NCBI GenBank assembly: GCA_028023455.1
Contig: JAQFVV010000150.1
Location: 2,611,550-2,675,549, forward strand
Reading direction: 5' to 3'
From: Epiperipatus broadwayi
Lineage: Eukaryota; Onychophora; Udeonychophora; Euonychophora; Peripatidae
DNA length: 64,000 bases
This document shows, one piece after another, positions 1 through 10,597 of the stretch. Below the pieces are notes generated by a model that made no database searches, had not been told where the DNA came from, and saw nothing but the letters and a program-made list of their open reading frames with translations. Position numbers and translations under genes: made by a program. Within the stretch, counting starts at the first letter, position 1. The number at the start of each line of letters is the position of its first letter.

Positions 1-384
1 TGAAGTTTATTTGAGAATATATAGTTAGTAGAGTAGATTGTTAACGTCCTAAAACTTTCACTAGGGTGCTTAGAATAATTATTATGCAAATTTAATATTA
101 TAGATAGCTTCAATAAACGGCTGAAATTTTGCAATAATTTGTTTCAATTATTTATATTAACCATTTCCTAACATTAATACCCAATAGAATTAATGCAGTC
201 TCAACAGAATCTGCTCACATGGGTTGATTGGATCTTTGTTACTAATAAAAAAGTGCCAATTCTTTAATGAAATCAATCGAGTAAACAATTAACAGTTTTA
301 GTGGTTTTTAGATCTAAAAAAAAACAGATCAATTAAATGTTAAAGACTGGTTCCTTTTCCCCCCAAAAAGTCAGTATATATATA
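1..384. other. unassigned AT-rich sequence
   Basis: No gene, repeat structure or recognisable element fragment was found here. Confidence 0.5.
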
Positions 385-485
385 TTTTTTCATGTGTCAA
401 AGCATCTGCCAGGAAGCGAATCCACAAACCCGGGAAAACTGCTTGTAAGGCAGCTGTGATGAATACTAGGCCCTCAATGCTTGAC
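385..485 (-). mobile_element. tRNA-derived SINE copy 1
   Basis: This is one of seven dispersed copies of a short tRNA-like retroposon. In the minus sense each copy has an A-box-like segment (TGGTCGAGTGGTCAGC in better copies), an anticodon-like stem-loop, a B-box-like segment (GGGTTCGCTTCCC), then GATGCT, GACACATG and an A run. The A run is seen here as the T run at 385-390. This copy is diverged and no target-site duplication is clear. Confidence 0.7.
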
Positions 486-927
486 AAATATTTCTCACAA
501 TAAGAAACAAACAAGAAGTTAAAATAAAATGATAAAATAGCTAAAATAGGTTCATTAGAGGAAGTATTTGAGGAACTGTACTTTATTAAATACAGCATCC
601 AGAATCATCCTACATACAGCAGAGCTCGATTTTGATACAGCAATCTTTTTGATGATAGTTTGTATTTTGTTCTAAACTCTTAACCATACTATAGGAGGAT
701 AATTTCAACTTCTAAAATTAGGGGAAGATAAAAAAAAGGTAGAAATTTTGCCACAGATCTCAGAAAATTTATTATTGAGCTTTCTTTGAATTATTTCTAG
801 GAGACTATTTTATCTTCAGAATGAAGAATTGCAGCATAAGGATCAATCTCTTAATGGATTATAACATCATGTTCAATTCTGCCTTGGAACTCATTATCTA
901 TAGCTATAAATAATCAGGTGTTTTTCA
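486..927. other. unassigned AT-rich sequence
   Basis: Nothing recognisable was seen on either strand. Confidence 0.45.
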
Positions 928-1180
928 TTAAAGAAAACTGGTTCCAATATTAAGTTGATCAGCCAGAAATATGGATCAAACAAATAAAAGCAAAATTACA
1001 GACTTTCTAATAAAATATGTTTTTTTTTAAAAAAAGATTTCTCAAATAATATACCATCAAGAAATCGAATTTAAGAAAGCTGGTTCTAATATTAAATTGA
1101 TCAGTCAAAAATACAGACTTTCTAATAATATATGTTTTTAAAGGGCTTTCAAATAATGTACCATCAAGAGATGGAAAAGC
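928..1180. repeat. diverged tandem duplication, two units
   Basis: The segment from about 938 (GGTTCCAATATTAAGTTGATC) is repeated from about 1083 (GGTTCTAATATTAAATTGATC). Both units continue through ACAGACTTTCTAATA and AATAATRTACCATCAAGA. The units differ at many positions and by an indel. No coding role was recognised; the short ORFs crossing this stretch look incidental. Confidence 0.6.
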
Positions 1181-1285
1181 TTGCAATTGGTATACAATGT
1201 CAGCAACACACACTACGGATGTCCTTGAAAATATACTGTTCATTAATAGTGCAATCATGTTGGATATATAAAAACTTTAAACAAG

Positions 1286-1364
1286 ATCAAACTCTCTATA
1301 CAATAGTGTCAACCAGTTCAAGCCATAGCAATCAATGGATGCAAGAAGGTTTGTGCATAAAATT
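1286..1364. repeat. inverted-repeat family A, arm fragment
   Basis: About 78 bases match the outer arm of family A (full copies near 5.0, 5.8, 13.3 and 52.5 kb): CAAACTCTCTATACAATAG followed by the conserved AATCAATGGATGCAAGAAGG and TTGTGCATAAAAT. Only one arm is present, so this is a relic. Confidence 0.7.
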
Positions 1365-3144
1365 TATTGATTACTTTGGACAATTTCTTTATTAACTACT
1401 AATATTCATCTAAAGATTAGAAGTTATTTATATTTTTAACCCTTACATATTTTAATGTTATATTAAAGAGAGAAAAATAGCTATTAATATTTATTCATGT
1501 ATGTACTATATTTTTAATACAGACTATTTTAATCCAAATTTATATTTTAATCTAATAATTAAATATTCATAGATATTTTTAATTTTTATTATAACATTAA
1601 AATATATATCTGAATTTTAAAAAATGTATAATTATTTTTAACTGTAAAATAAATATTAGTAGTTTGTAATGAACCATCAATAAATGTAGTTTTGTTACTT
1701 ATAAATTGAAGTTACGTAATTATTATTGTATATGCATTTTCTTTTTCATTTCTAAGCTTGGTGCAACATTATAATTTAAATTTAAATTTTATTTTGCTTG
1801 TTCTAATTTTTAAATTTTAGGTTTAGAAAATGAATGGGAGTATCAGATAGGCCATGCTTATGACCAGGAATTTGAGTCCAGACTAAATTCCAACCATGGT
1901 TTAGAATATTTGATTATATAGATGTTGCATAGTAGACATGTAAACCTGAATAAAAATCAGTCACCACCAGCACTTATCAAGCCTCAGAACCGTTGAAGAA
2001 TGTTTTACATTGCAGTGGGTTATTTGAATGATATTTACTTTTTTAATCAATTCTTTGATCATTTTAAAACAGTTTGAGAAGCTACTGATACCCATTTCTT
2101 CTATCTACTTGTAAAATAATTGCAATCTTTCAGCATTTAGTACATGTATCATATCTAAATAGATATGTTGAGGTAATCATTCTTATGATTTATCCTTGAG
2201 TATGAAAAAATAAATATATAGCACATTAGAAGGTCACAACTTTTTCTAAAACTCTACAATGGAAGCACATGTTTCAATCTGATTTTTTTTTTTAAAAAAA
2301 TCAATCTCATCAAATAAAGATAGAATGTGTATTGTCTTAGTATAAGTTAATGAATTAAAATCATTTAACAGATAGTCGATTTTATTTTTATTTAATATAT
2401 TTAGAAGTTATTTTATTTTCTGACTAAGACTTGAAGAAATATTCAGTAAAGATAAATAAGAATGCAGATAAAGAGTTTATGTATTAGACAAAATCTTAAA
2501 CAATTGAAACAGATCACATTTAGGACTTGAAACTGGGCTGAAATAATCACAAAAAAAAATCAGCTTCAATCTGGCTTTGGATTAATTTTTAACTATCCAG
2601 TTTATAATCATATTTGAAAACATAAAATATTGCTCAGTAAAGGGGTTGGAGATATTTTTAATTGATAGTAAAATGAGAACGAGAAACAAATCCTTGCTTT
2701 CAGATAATTAGTAATGTCTTATTGCTCTTCACCATTTCTCAATGAAGAACTCGTGAAGTGAGTTATTTAATAAAAATCTTACTTTATCTTAATAAGACTA
2801 TTGCCTATCAAGTTTTTAAAAAGGTCTTTTTTTATTTAATTATGATAGCATTGCACGGAACTATGCAAATATTCAAAACTTTTTTTTCTTCTAAAAAATA
2901 TTTTTGATTTGAATTTCGCAGTTTTCATGATTCTAATTTTCTTTAAATCATTACTTTGTGTCTATCGGTACCTACTTTAGAAGAACTGAGTTTAATTTTA
3001 AATATTTTTTTAAGTAATTATTTTTTCCACAAATTAGTAATTCTTTGTAAGTTATTATGTTATTATTAGAGATTCCTGAAAGCATGATTGGCTTCGTAAG
3101 ACCAAATAAATAACTTTTTTTAAGAATTACGTATTGTTATTGTA
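1365..3144. other. unassigned AT-rich sequence
   Basis: No element or gene was recognised. A short A/T hairpin lies near 2281-2300. No long ORF is present. Confidence 0.45.
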
Positions 3145-3224
3145 ATTTTTTTTCTCCACACGTCATAGCATCGGCCGGGACTTGCAAGGCGGCTGTGCTG
3201 ACCTCCCGGCTATCAACACTTGAC
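3145..3224 (-). mobile_element. tRNA-derived SINE copy 2, internally deleted
   Basis: The copy sits between a near-perfect target-site duplication, TTGTTATTGTAATTT, at 3134-3148 and 3225-3239. The T run at its left end is the A tail of a minus-strand insertion. Compared with the other copies it lacks most of the B-box segment: GGCCGGGA runs directly into the anticodon arm. The duplication shows that this shortened form, or its parent, was retroposed as a unit. Confidence 0.85.
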
Positions 3225-3589
3225 TTGTTATTGTAATTTGATTTGCAAGTATTAATTTTTTTTCCACTGACAACCAACTTGAGTGATTTATTACCAATTT
3301 GCATTTTTAGATTGCTTAGAGGCTGATAATTATTTTGTTCATTAACTTTTATGATTTCACAATGTGTGTATAGGCAGGGTGACTGTGTGGTTAAGATGTG
3401 CCTTTGTGCATGTTAAATTCCAGTACCCCCAGTACTGTGAAATAAAATTTGTTCATTAAAACAAAATGAATTCAATAACATTTTATGTAACAAAAAATAC
3501 ACAAACAATAGAACTTTAAAAAATTATAAATTTATTATTTACATTATTTATTCGGTTTATCTTTTTATATTACATATTAACTCTTCTGC
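3225..3589. other. unassigned sequence
   Basis: No feature was recognised between the SINE and the decayed hAT transposase. Confidence 0.4.
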
Positions 3590-5830
3590 TTTTAATCAAA
3601 CCGTCAATGTATATAGTATCTAGATTATTGTTGTAATAGATGTAAGTGATAAATCAAATAGGCATTCTTCTTTCTTTGTAGATCGTAACTAATTTTTAGT
3701 AATTTTTAATTTGGAAAAAAATCTTTTTCCAGAAACTACATTCCGAAAAAAAAATCAATTTATTTTGAAATATATATAATTCAAGCAGCATAAGAAAACA
3801 TATCAGGTTTTTTGAAACATTATAAGATTTCACTTCTTCCATGAGAAGTTGTACCTTCATGACAGGATTAGCAAAGATTTTATTGTCAAATAGTTTTACA
3901 TCTACATCTTTATGACTCTATTCTTTTAATCTGTTTATATTGTGAAAATATTTGAAGACTTCATTGTGTTGCTTTAACTGTACAAATCTCTGGGTAATTG
4001 ACGATACATTAGTATAAAATAATGGAAAAAAAATAGATTTTTAAAATATTGTTCACCATCATTTATAGAATCAGGTAATGTCTGTATTTAAGCATTTTCA
4101 TTTTTTCTCTTTTCTGAAAAAACAAGATCATAATCAAGTTGGCTTGCTACATCAGTTACAGAAATAATAATATTTTCAAAATTTTTGATTGGTCAGAGAT
4201 TTTCGGTAACTATTGTATATTAAATGTTGGATTCATCATGTTGCTTACGACTTAATTGTGCTAGATAGAATAGAGTACCCAAATTTAATCAAACACATTT
4301 TTCAAATTAAATTACCAGCCTGAACTCTAGAACTGATATCTTCTGCAATATTTATAAGAGCCTGATATATTTGTTTAACATTATGTTTAACCTATCTCAT
4401 TACTTCAATTCCATTTTCCCTTCTACTAGGAAAAAGCAGATTTAGACTTAAATTAGTATTTCATTTTTTTTAATGTAGACCTGCCATTTTATAGATAATG
4501 AAAAATATTTGCACACTTCATGTATTACTCCAAAAACATTAAGTCTAAATAAAATTTTAGTTATATCATTAATTTTCAAGTTTAATAAATATGCTGCACC
4601 TGAGATTTAAAAAAAGGGTTTGAATTCATTTCAGTAATATTTGCTTGGAACCTCATTGTTTACCTCACATAATGGACCCATTCTCTAATGTTTGGCTGTG
4701 TAAATAGGGAATATTTACATTCATTAATTTTAAACAAATTGTAATACATAATACTAAACTAGTAGTATCAATTAAGATGAAAAGCTCATGAATTTCTGGA
4801 TATTTGTGTCTATATTGTGATGAACAAATCTAATAACAACAGTTAACTATTCAGTTTGTATCAAGAATTAATGCATATTTTGAGTTTTTAATTATGAATG
4901 ATTTTATTTTAAATTTTATCACCTAAATAATGAGCAACATTTTTTATAATGTTTCGATATAACAAAAATGTTCTATCATTAAAGATAGTTGCTATTAATT
5001 TCAAAAAGTTAAACCACTAAATATCACATGATCACTATTTCTTATGCTAGCACATTACTGTTATTGAAACAGCCAAAACTCTCCATACAGTAGTGCCACT
5101 CATTGCCAACCAGAGTAATCAATGGATTTCAGAAGGCTTGGGCATAAAATCCCTATCAAGTGCCTACTCATCCAATATCCCCAGACTAGTTACCACTCAT
5201 CCAATATCCCCAGATTAGTTTCTGGCTTGTGGCCTTTGTCAGTGAGAAGTTTTAGATCTGAGAGCACTGCACTTAAGATCTAGGTGCAGTGCTCTCAGAC
5301 ATGAAGCTTCTCACTGACAAAGGCCACAAGCCAGAAACTAGTCTGGGGATAGTGGATGAGTAGGCACTAGATAGGAATTTTATGCCCAAACCTTCTGGCA
5401 TCCATTGATTACTCTGGTTGGCATTGAGTGGCACTACTGTATGGAGAGTTTTGCCTGTTTAATTTCAAAAAATTAACATTATTATTCTCAAAAAGATCTA
5501 AATCAAACTCATAAAGATATACATTATCTTTATAAATATTGTATTATATAAATAAATCATTATATAATCATCGACAATATTTTTTCTGTATTTCATATAG
5601 TCTTTGTTAAATCAAATTAATTGTGCATTGTTGACATAATGCTATTACATAAAACTTGTCTGTCGTTTTTTTTAAATATGCTGATGAAGTGCTTCCAGGC
5701 ATTTGCAATAATAACAAAAAATTAAATTTTATGATTCAGAGTAAATAAAATAACTTGTAGAAATGTTCTCTCCATTTCATAATTTGCAATAATAACATGA
5801 TTCTAAAAATTTGCAGTGAACCTCATCTTT
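3590..5830 (-). pseudogene. decayed hAT transposase (ZMYM1/DUF4371-like), copy 1
   Basis: Read on the minus strand across frames, this stretch matches the ZMYM1-like/DUF4371 branch of hAT transposases. A cysteine-containing TTF-like piece (FCYYC) lies near 5.65-5.75 kb. The conserved LTVVIRFVHHN lies near 4.83 kb and QIYQALINIAEDISSRVQAG near 4.35 kb. The C-terminal dimerisation signature, readable as GKRFFSKLKITKN then LRSTKKEECLFDL, lies near 3.63-3.75 kb. Enzymes of this class cut and paste DNA with an RNase-H-fold catalytic core and dimerise through the C-terminal region. Stops and frameshifts are frequent, so the copy is dead. Family A copy 1 is inserted in the middle and family A copy 2 lies just past its N-terminal side. 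The N-terminal boundary is uncertain. Confidence 0.65.
5011..5461. repeat. inverted-repeat family A, copy 1
   Basis: This is a fold-back element. The left arm (about 5063-5263) is the reverse complement of the right arm (about 5281-5461), with almost no spacer. Arms begin with CCAAAACTCTCCATACAG and end with GGAGAGTTTTGCCTGTTT. The left side has an extra tail of about 50 bases (AAACCACTAAATATCACATG) that is absent on the right. The flanks AATTTCAAAAAGTTAA and AATTTCAAAAAATTAA look like a diverged target-site duplication. Each arm has a core reading CTGACAA, a GGC/GCC stem, then GAA (minus about 5217-5241; plus 5313-5337). Confidence 0.85.
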
Positions 5831-6265
5831 AAAACAGGCAAAACTCTCCACACAGTAGTGCCTATCAGTGCAAGACAGAGTAATCAATGGATGCCAGAAG
5901 GCTTGTGCATAAAATCCCCACATAGTACCTATTCATCCAATATCCTCAGACTAGTTTCTGGCTTGTGGCCTTTGTCATTGAGGAGCCTTTGATCTGAGAG
6001 CACTGCACCTAGATCTTAGAATCTAATGCAACCCTCCAACAGCCACCTTTTATCTCTACTTAACTACATAATTATGAATCTTAAATTGAAAGCAAAATAA
6101 TATTTTCAATCCAAGCTCATTAACTTATATAGTCATATATGTCTGAAATCAGTTCAATACCTATACATTTTGCACTGAGTGGCAATGCTGTATGGAGAGT
6201 TTTGCCTGTTTTAATAACAGTTGTAAGCAAGCATAAGAAATGGTGATCATGTGATGTTTATTGAC
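5831..6265. repeat. inverted-repeat family A, copy 2
   Basis: The element is bounded by a perfect 10-base direct repeat, CCTCATCTTT, at 5821-5830 and 6266-6275. It begins AAAACAGGCAAAACTCTCC and ends with the 50-base tail ending GATCATGTGATGTTTATTGA. The right arm is largely lost. A hammerhead-like core lies on the minus strand at about 5954-5979. The orientation is opposite to copy 1. Confidence 0.85.
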
Positions 6266-6275
6266 CCTCATCTTT

Positions 6276-7793
6276 ATGAAAATCCTTATTAACCATCTGA
6301 CTAATAGAATTTTCAAATAAACAATCTCTAAATTTTATGTTCATAACTTTTGGCAAACTTCCTGGATTATTAACATTAAATTTTAATGTAAAAATCATAA
6401 GTTTCAGGTTTTCACTGTCATAATTATATTTTTTACCAATTTCTAGTGATGTTATTAGTCCAGTTGCACCTTGTTTTTCAATATCTGTTCTTAATTGTTA
6501 CTACTGAAGTATTAGAAATATGCAAAGGTGCTTGTTAAGATACTTGCTTCTTCAAAATTATCCATTATATCTTTCTTTGCTGTTGATGTTAGAAATTTGT
6601 TTAGTGATCCAGTTACTCTATGTTTAACCTCTTCTCATTGTAATCATCTATTTTCTGTGTTGAGCTCCAGATAACTTCTTTGAGTTTTTGTCCTATATTT
6701 AGAAGTTAAAGATTTGCATTTATTTTAAGGAAAGAATTTTTAAATTTTATACTTATATTATTTATTTGGTAAATTTTTAGAGGCTATTAACAATTCTTAC
6801 TTTATTTTGTTTAATGGTAGATTATATTGGATAATTATATTAAAAAAATCAAACACTTCATTTTATTAGGTAATAATTTATTTAGATACTTAATAGAGTG
6901 GTTTATTTAGAGAAGATTTCAAATGACTTTATACGATTGTTACAATTGACAGAGTGCCATTAAATGATAATATGATATAATAAAATTTAAGATTTAAAAT
7001 GTTTTGATGAATATCTTTTCTAAAAGTTATGTGGATTTTAACTAATTCTGTTCTTTAGCTTTGGATTATCGATTTGTTATTCAACTAAAGCAGGCTATAG
7101 ATCCACAATGAAAAATGATCATTTTGGATAGTATTATGGATCAATTATGAGTTTTTCATTGTGAGCCTGTGGTTTGTCTCATTAGCTTGATAAAGACATC
7201 ACAATAGTCGAAATTCGAGGAAATGGTGACTAGTAAAACATGACAGAAGATAATACCAGTATTTATAAAATATGGTCATACCAATGTTATACAACATTTT
7301 GCAGAATCACCATAATTGTAAAATCATATTTTTCTAAATAGGTTTATTTTTAAATGAATTATTATTAATGATGTATATTTTTGAATAAAAATTGGACTTT
7401 TTTCATTTTTTAACGCAATTCATGTTTGGAAATATTTATTTTTAAATAAAATATTACAGTACTAATTAATTGTAAATAAAAGCCATTTATTTGAAAAAAA
7501 TTGATTATTACAACAGTTTTATTGGTAGTAACAAAATCTCTTCTGAATGCCCATTCTATTGTGAAAATACAAAGTTATTATTTTTTATGATAAAATATAT
7601 GGTATATTTTGAGCAATTGTCCAAAGATTCAGTAAAAATGTAATCATCTCGTATTTAAATAAAAAATATATCCCATCATAAAGTGTTCTAACAATGGATT
7701 GATTTTGAAGTCATTTTCATTTACATTGTATTTATTTCAAATTATAATAATAAAAAATTACTATTAATTATTGCAGCAATATGGCATTCCCTT
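6276..7793. other. unassigned sequence
   Basis: A low-quality minus-strand reading in 6.3-6.7 kb could be the far N-terminal part of hAT copy 1, but no diagnostic motif was found. A weak hairpin lies near 7092-7168 (CCACAATGAAAAA with TTTTTCATTGTG). The rest is AT-rich and unassigned. Confidence 0.35.
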
Positions 7794-7870
7794 GATGAAG
7801 GGGGCAGCTCTGTAAATGAGAGAGTTGAAACAATTTTTCTTTTCAACTTGTTTGAATTAGATATCCACTC
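7794..7870 (+). other. weak hammerhead-like motif
   Basis: TTGATGAAGGGGGCAG is followed by a possible stem AGCTCT with AGAGAGTT, then GAAAC. The layout CTGATGA, stem, GAAA recalls the cores in families A, B and J. Here extra bases separate the core from the stem, so it may be coincidental. A SINE was later inserted at 7891. Confidence 0.2.
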
Positions 7871-7890
7871 CACCTGCCACCCATCAATTT

Positions 7891-7995
7891 TTTTTTTTAA
7901 GTGTCATAGCATCGGCCGGGACGCGAACTCGCAACCCGGGCAACTGCCTGCAAGTGCAAGGCAGTCGCGCTGACCTCTCGACCACCAATGCAGGA
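7891..7995 (-). mobile_element. tRNA-derived SINE copy 3
   Basis: This is the best-preserved copy. The 16-base target-site duplication CCACCCATCAATTTTT lies at 7877-7892 and 7996-8011. In the minus sense it has GGTGGTCGAGAGGTCAGC, an anticodon-like arm with a six-base duplication, a long variable region, the B-box-like GAGTTCGCGTCCC, then GATGCTATGACAC and an A run. The A-box and long variable region resemble class II (Leu/Ser-type) tRNAs, while the anticodon-like loop varies between copies (TGC or TAC), so the parent tRNA is uncertain. Confidence 0.85.
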
Positions 7996-8227
7996 CCACC
8001 CATCAATTTTTGGTTCAGATTTTTGAAATTCTGATTTCAAATTTTTTGATTTATTTTACTTTTCAAATTTCCAATATAACATAAATAACAACTAAACCAA
8101 ATTAGATACAACTTCAAACTACCATTTTACTTTTTACACTTCAAACATGTACCTGTCATGGAGTGGTGAATTAGAAGATTTAGAAGCTCAAGGTACTTGA
8201 TCATCACCCAACCTTGACATTCCAGTA

Positions 8228-8345
8228 CTTAAACTTAACAATACTATTTTTACACCAAAACGTTTTTTATCTCTGATGATGACTGCAGGACAGACAAAAC
8301 TGTAAGAATAAAGTTTTGGTGTAAAAAATAGTATTGTTAAATGTA
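8228..8345. repeat. short inverted repeat
   Basis: AACAATACTATTTTTACACC (about 8238) pairs with GGTGTAAAAAATAGTATTGT (about 8318). Outer bases CCAACCTT and AAGGTTGG near 8208 and 8352 also pair. It is a small hairpin-forming element of unknown class. Confidence 0.65.
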
Positions 8346-8729
8346 TAAGAAGGTTGGAAATGGTATATGTAAATATAGAAACCAATACATAAGGAAAGGA
8401 GAAAGAAGAAGAAAATTGTATTACCTAAACTAGTTATAAATTTTTAAGCAATATATTTTAAACTTTCTATTATTTTAATAAGGGTATAAAAATCCCCCTC
8501 CCTCCTGCAGTTGCATTTTTAGTTAAATCAAAATTTTTCAGTTGGTCCAAGTCAATCATATGTCTCAAGTGTTCATTATTTATTTATCACACATTGAAAT
8601 ATTCAATTTACAAATGCTACATTTTCATAAACACTGGACGCTCCAGCATTAGATAAATATATTCACAATTGTTAACAATCATTTATAAATCGACAGATTA
8701 CTATATTATATCTGCAATGTATGAAGAAA
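8346..8729. other. unassigned sequence
   Basis: No feature was recognised. Confidence 0.4.
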
Positions 8730-8831
8730 GCATTAGTGGTGAGAGGTCAGCGACAGTTGCTTTACAAGCAGTTGTCCCGGGTTAGCTTGCCGGCTGATGC
8801 TATAACACACGAGAAAAGATTTTTTTTTTAG
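8730..8831 (+). mobile_element. tRNA-derived SINE copy 4
   Basis: This copy is on the plus strand: GTGGTGAGAGGTCAGC, an anticodon-like arm TTGC/GCAG with TAC in the loop, a diverged B box (GGGTTAGCTTGCC), then GATGCTATAACACACGAG. The run of T following AAAAGA is unlike the A tail expected for this strand. No clear target-site duplication was seen. Confidence 0.65.
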
Positions 8832-9337
8832 TTTTTACTTACTTCCTTTGATGATAGAATCATCCCTTTTTTATAGATTTATAACTATTAAAATTAATTA
8901 TATTTATAACGTGAGTTCTTCAGTTGAAATATTAATAACCAATTGATCGCTAAACATTATGGGAATGTTTTTTTTTAAGTATTGAATAAAGTAAACCAAT
9001 TTTAGTATTAGAAAGAGAAAAAAGCCTTCAAACATTACTTTATATATATATATAATCACTTGTAAAGCCGAAGAAATCTCATTTTTAAGTTCTACCATCT
9101 CAAAGCTATTGATTATCTTAGAAAGTTTTGAGATTTTTATATTTTTCTTTGATTGAGGAAGATCAATTAATTCATTGTATTGATTTTTTTTAAATCATTA
9201 AATTGTTTAAAGATTAATCAATATATTGTTTTAAATAGACTAAAATTATTAATATTATATATATATATTAAAATAAAATAGTGATATATCATTTGCCTTT
9301 ACATATAACCCTTGTTTTTGAAATGAAGCCACCAGGT
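8832..9337. other. unassigned AT-rich sequence
   Basis: Contains a short (TA)n run near 9039-9051 and another near 9255-9266, with nothing else recognisable. Confidence 0.4.
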
Positions 9338-9782
9338 GGCAATGTAAGGCTCGAACGGGATCTTTAGCTACAAAAGAATATACATGTAAATGGAAAAATA
9401 TGGGTGATTTATTTTGTAAATTATGTAAAGAAGGAATTGAAAATATTAGGCATTTGTTAATTGAATGTAAATGTTTGAAAACAGAAAGGATACATATAAT
9501 GAAGTTGTGGAAAAATAAATATGAAAAGAGTGATTATACAGAAAGTGAATTATTGGTTTTTATGCTGGGTTTGGGAAAAGATAAGAGGGATTTAGATATA
9601 AAGGTTATAGAGTTGACAAAAATTATGTTGTGGAAATGGGATAGAGCAGATTATGGGTAAATTTAGAGTGGGGAATGTAAAAGAAAGTGGCTAACAGGTT
9701 TATCTGGGCATAATTGCTGAGATATTCTTGACTTTGTTTAAGGAGAAGCCATAATACATCACATCACATCACATCACATCAC
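9338..9782 (+). mobile_element. 5'-truncated LINE, 3' end stub 1
   Basis: An 86-residue ORF at 9400-9660 encodes the C-terminal end of a non-LTR retrotransposon polyprotein. It has a C-x2-C-x8-H-x4-C zinc-finger-like motif (CKLCKEGIENIRHLLIEC) followed by a basic and aromatic tail ending KWDRADYG. Upstream codons readable as KARTGSLATKEY fit the region that usually precedes this finger in LINEs. About 110 bases of 3' UTR end in the pentanucleotide tail (ATCAC)n at 9758-9782. Minus-strand copies at 13.0 and 21.5 kb share the protein end, 3' UTR and tail. The clade is not determined. Confidence 0.75.
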
Positions 9783-9796
9783 TTGCTATTTAGCTG

Positions 9797-10006
9797 ATAA
9801 TGAATAGTATTTCTGTAGTGTACTTTTCACTACACCACTCTCATGCAAGATAGGGACTGGTTTCCATCGACTTTTAATACCTAAACATATGGCCAAAGAC
9901 ATGGGAATGTGTGACATCCAAGTTGCTAAAAGTGGATAGAAAATAGTTCCTTTTTTGCATGAGAGCAATGTAGTGAAAATTACATTACAGAAATAGTATT
10001 CATTAT
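9797..10006. repeat. inverted repeat, about 60-base arms
   Basis: AATGAATAGTATTTCTGTAG at the left pairs with a matching arm at the right ending AGAAATAGTATTCATT. The inner parts GTGTACTTTTCACTACA and TGTAGTGAAAATTACA also pair. It looks like a small non-autonomous element. The ORF running through it is incidental. Confidence 0.75.
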
Positions 10007-10538
10007 TGCGTAATCTCTACTCTAATGAATGACTACTAAAAAGTATTGTTATTTAGCTATTTCTTTTTTACTTCAAGTAGTGAAAATGTAAATAAGGATA
10101 TGTTATAAACACATAAATAAATTAAAATCTTAATCTTATATTTCAGACATATATTGCAGTAATAAATAAAAGAATTATATAAGTAAAGATTGTCTCTCAC
10201 ACATAAAAAATATTCTAAATAAATTTCAACTTATTCGATGACAATCTACATTTAAGCCTAAATGAAATGTATTTATCACTGTAGATCATATCCATTTATT
10301 AAGAGGAGTTATAAAAACGATTTAATAATAAGGGCTTCCATTTTCCATAGCGTTTGTAAATTAATAAAAGGCTTTGGATCATAAAACTATTTTGATAATA
10401 ATTTAAAGCTTAGAACATCAAAATATAGATCCAAGCTATAGTCATATTCTAAAGAGTATTTATTAAAATGAACAGTAGTAATTGTGACAATAAGTTTAAC
10501 ATCAATAAGGATGAACTTCGCTTAGAAATTAGGACACC
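10007..10538. other. unassigned AT-rich sequence
   Basis: No feature was recognised. Confidence 0.4.
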
Positions 10539-10597
10539 TTTTTTTTCCATGTGCTATAGCATCGGCCTGGAAGCGAACCTGCTAACCCAAGACAACT
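10539..10597 (-). mobile_element. tRNA-derived SINE copy 5, truncated
   Basis: Only the 3' half is present in the minus sense (B-box side plus A tail, seen as a T run then CCATGTGCTATAGCATCGG). The flanks AGGACACC and AAGACACC look like a slightly diverged target-site duplication, which fits 5' truncation on insertion. Confidence 0.7.

Noticed and set aside
1132-1395. 87-residue ORF as a small gene
   Set aside because: It spans a tandem duplication and a family A arm fragment and has no recognisable domain.
5677-5712. Hammerhead-like GCTGATGAAGTGC stretch
   Set aside because: The expected GAAA after the possible stem is absent, and the stretch lies in decayed hAT sequence.
7891-7995. Genuine tRNA gene
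   Set aside because: It has target-site duplications, an A-rich tail and sister copies with varying anticodon loops, all marks of a SINE.
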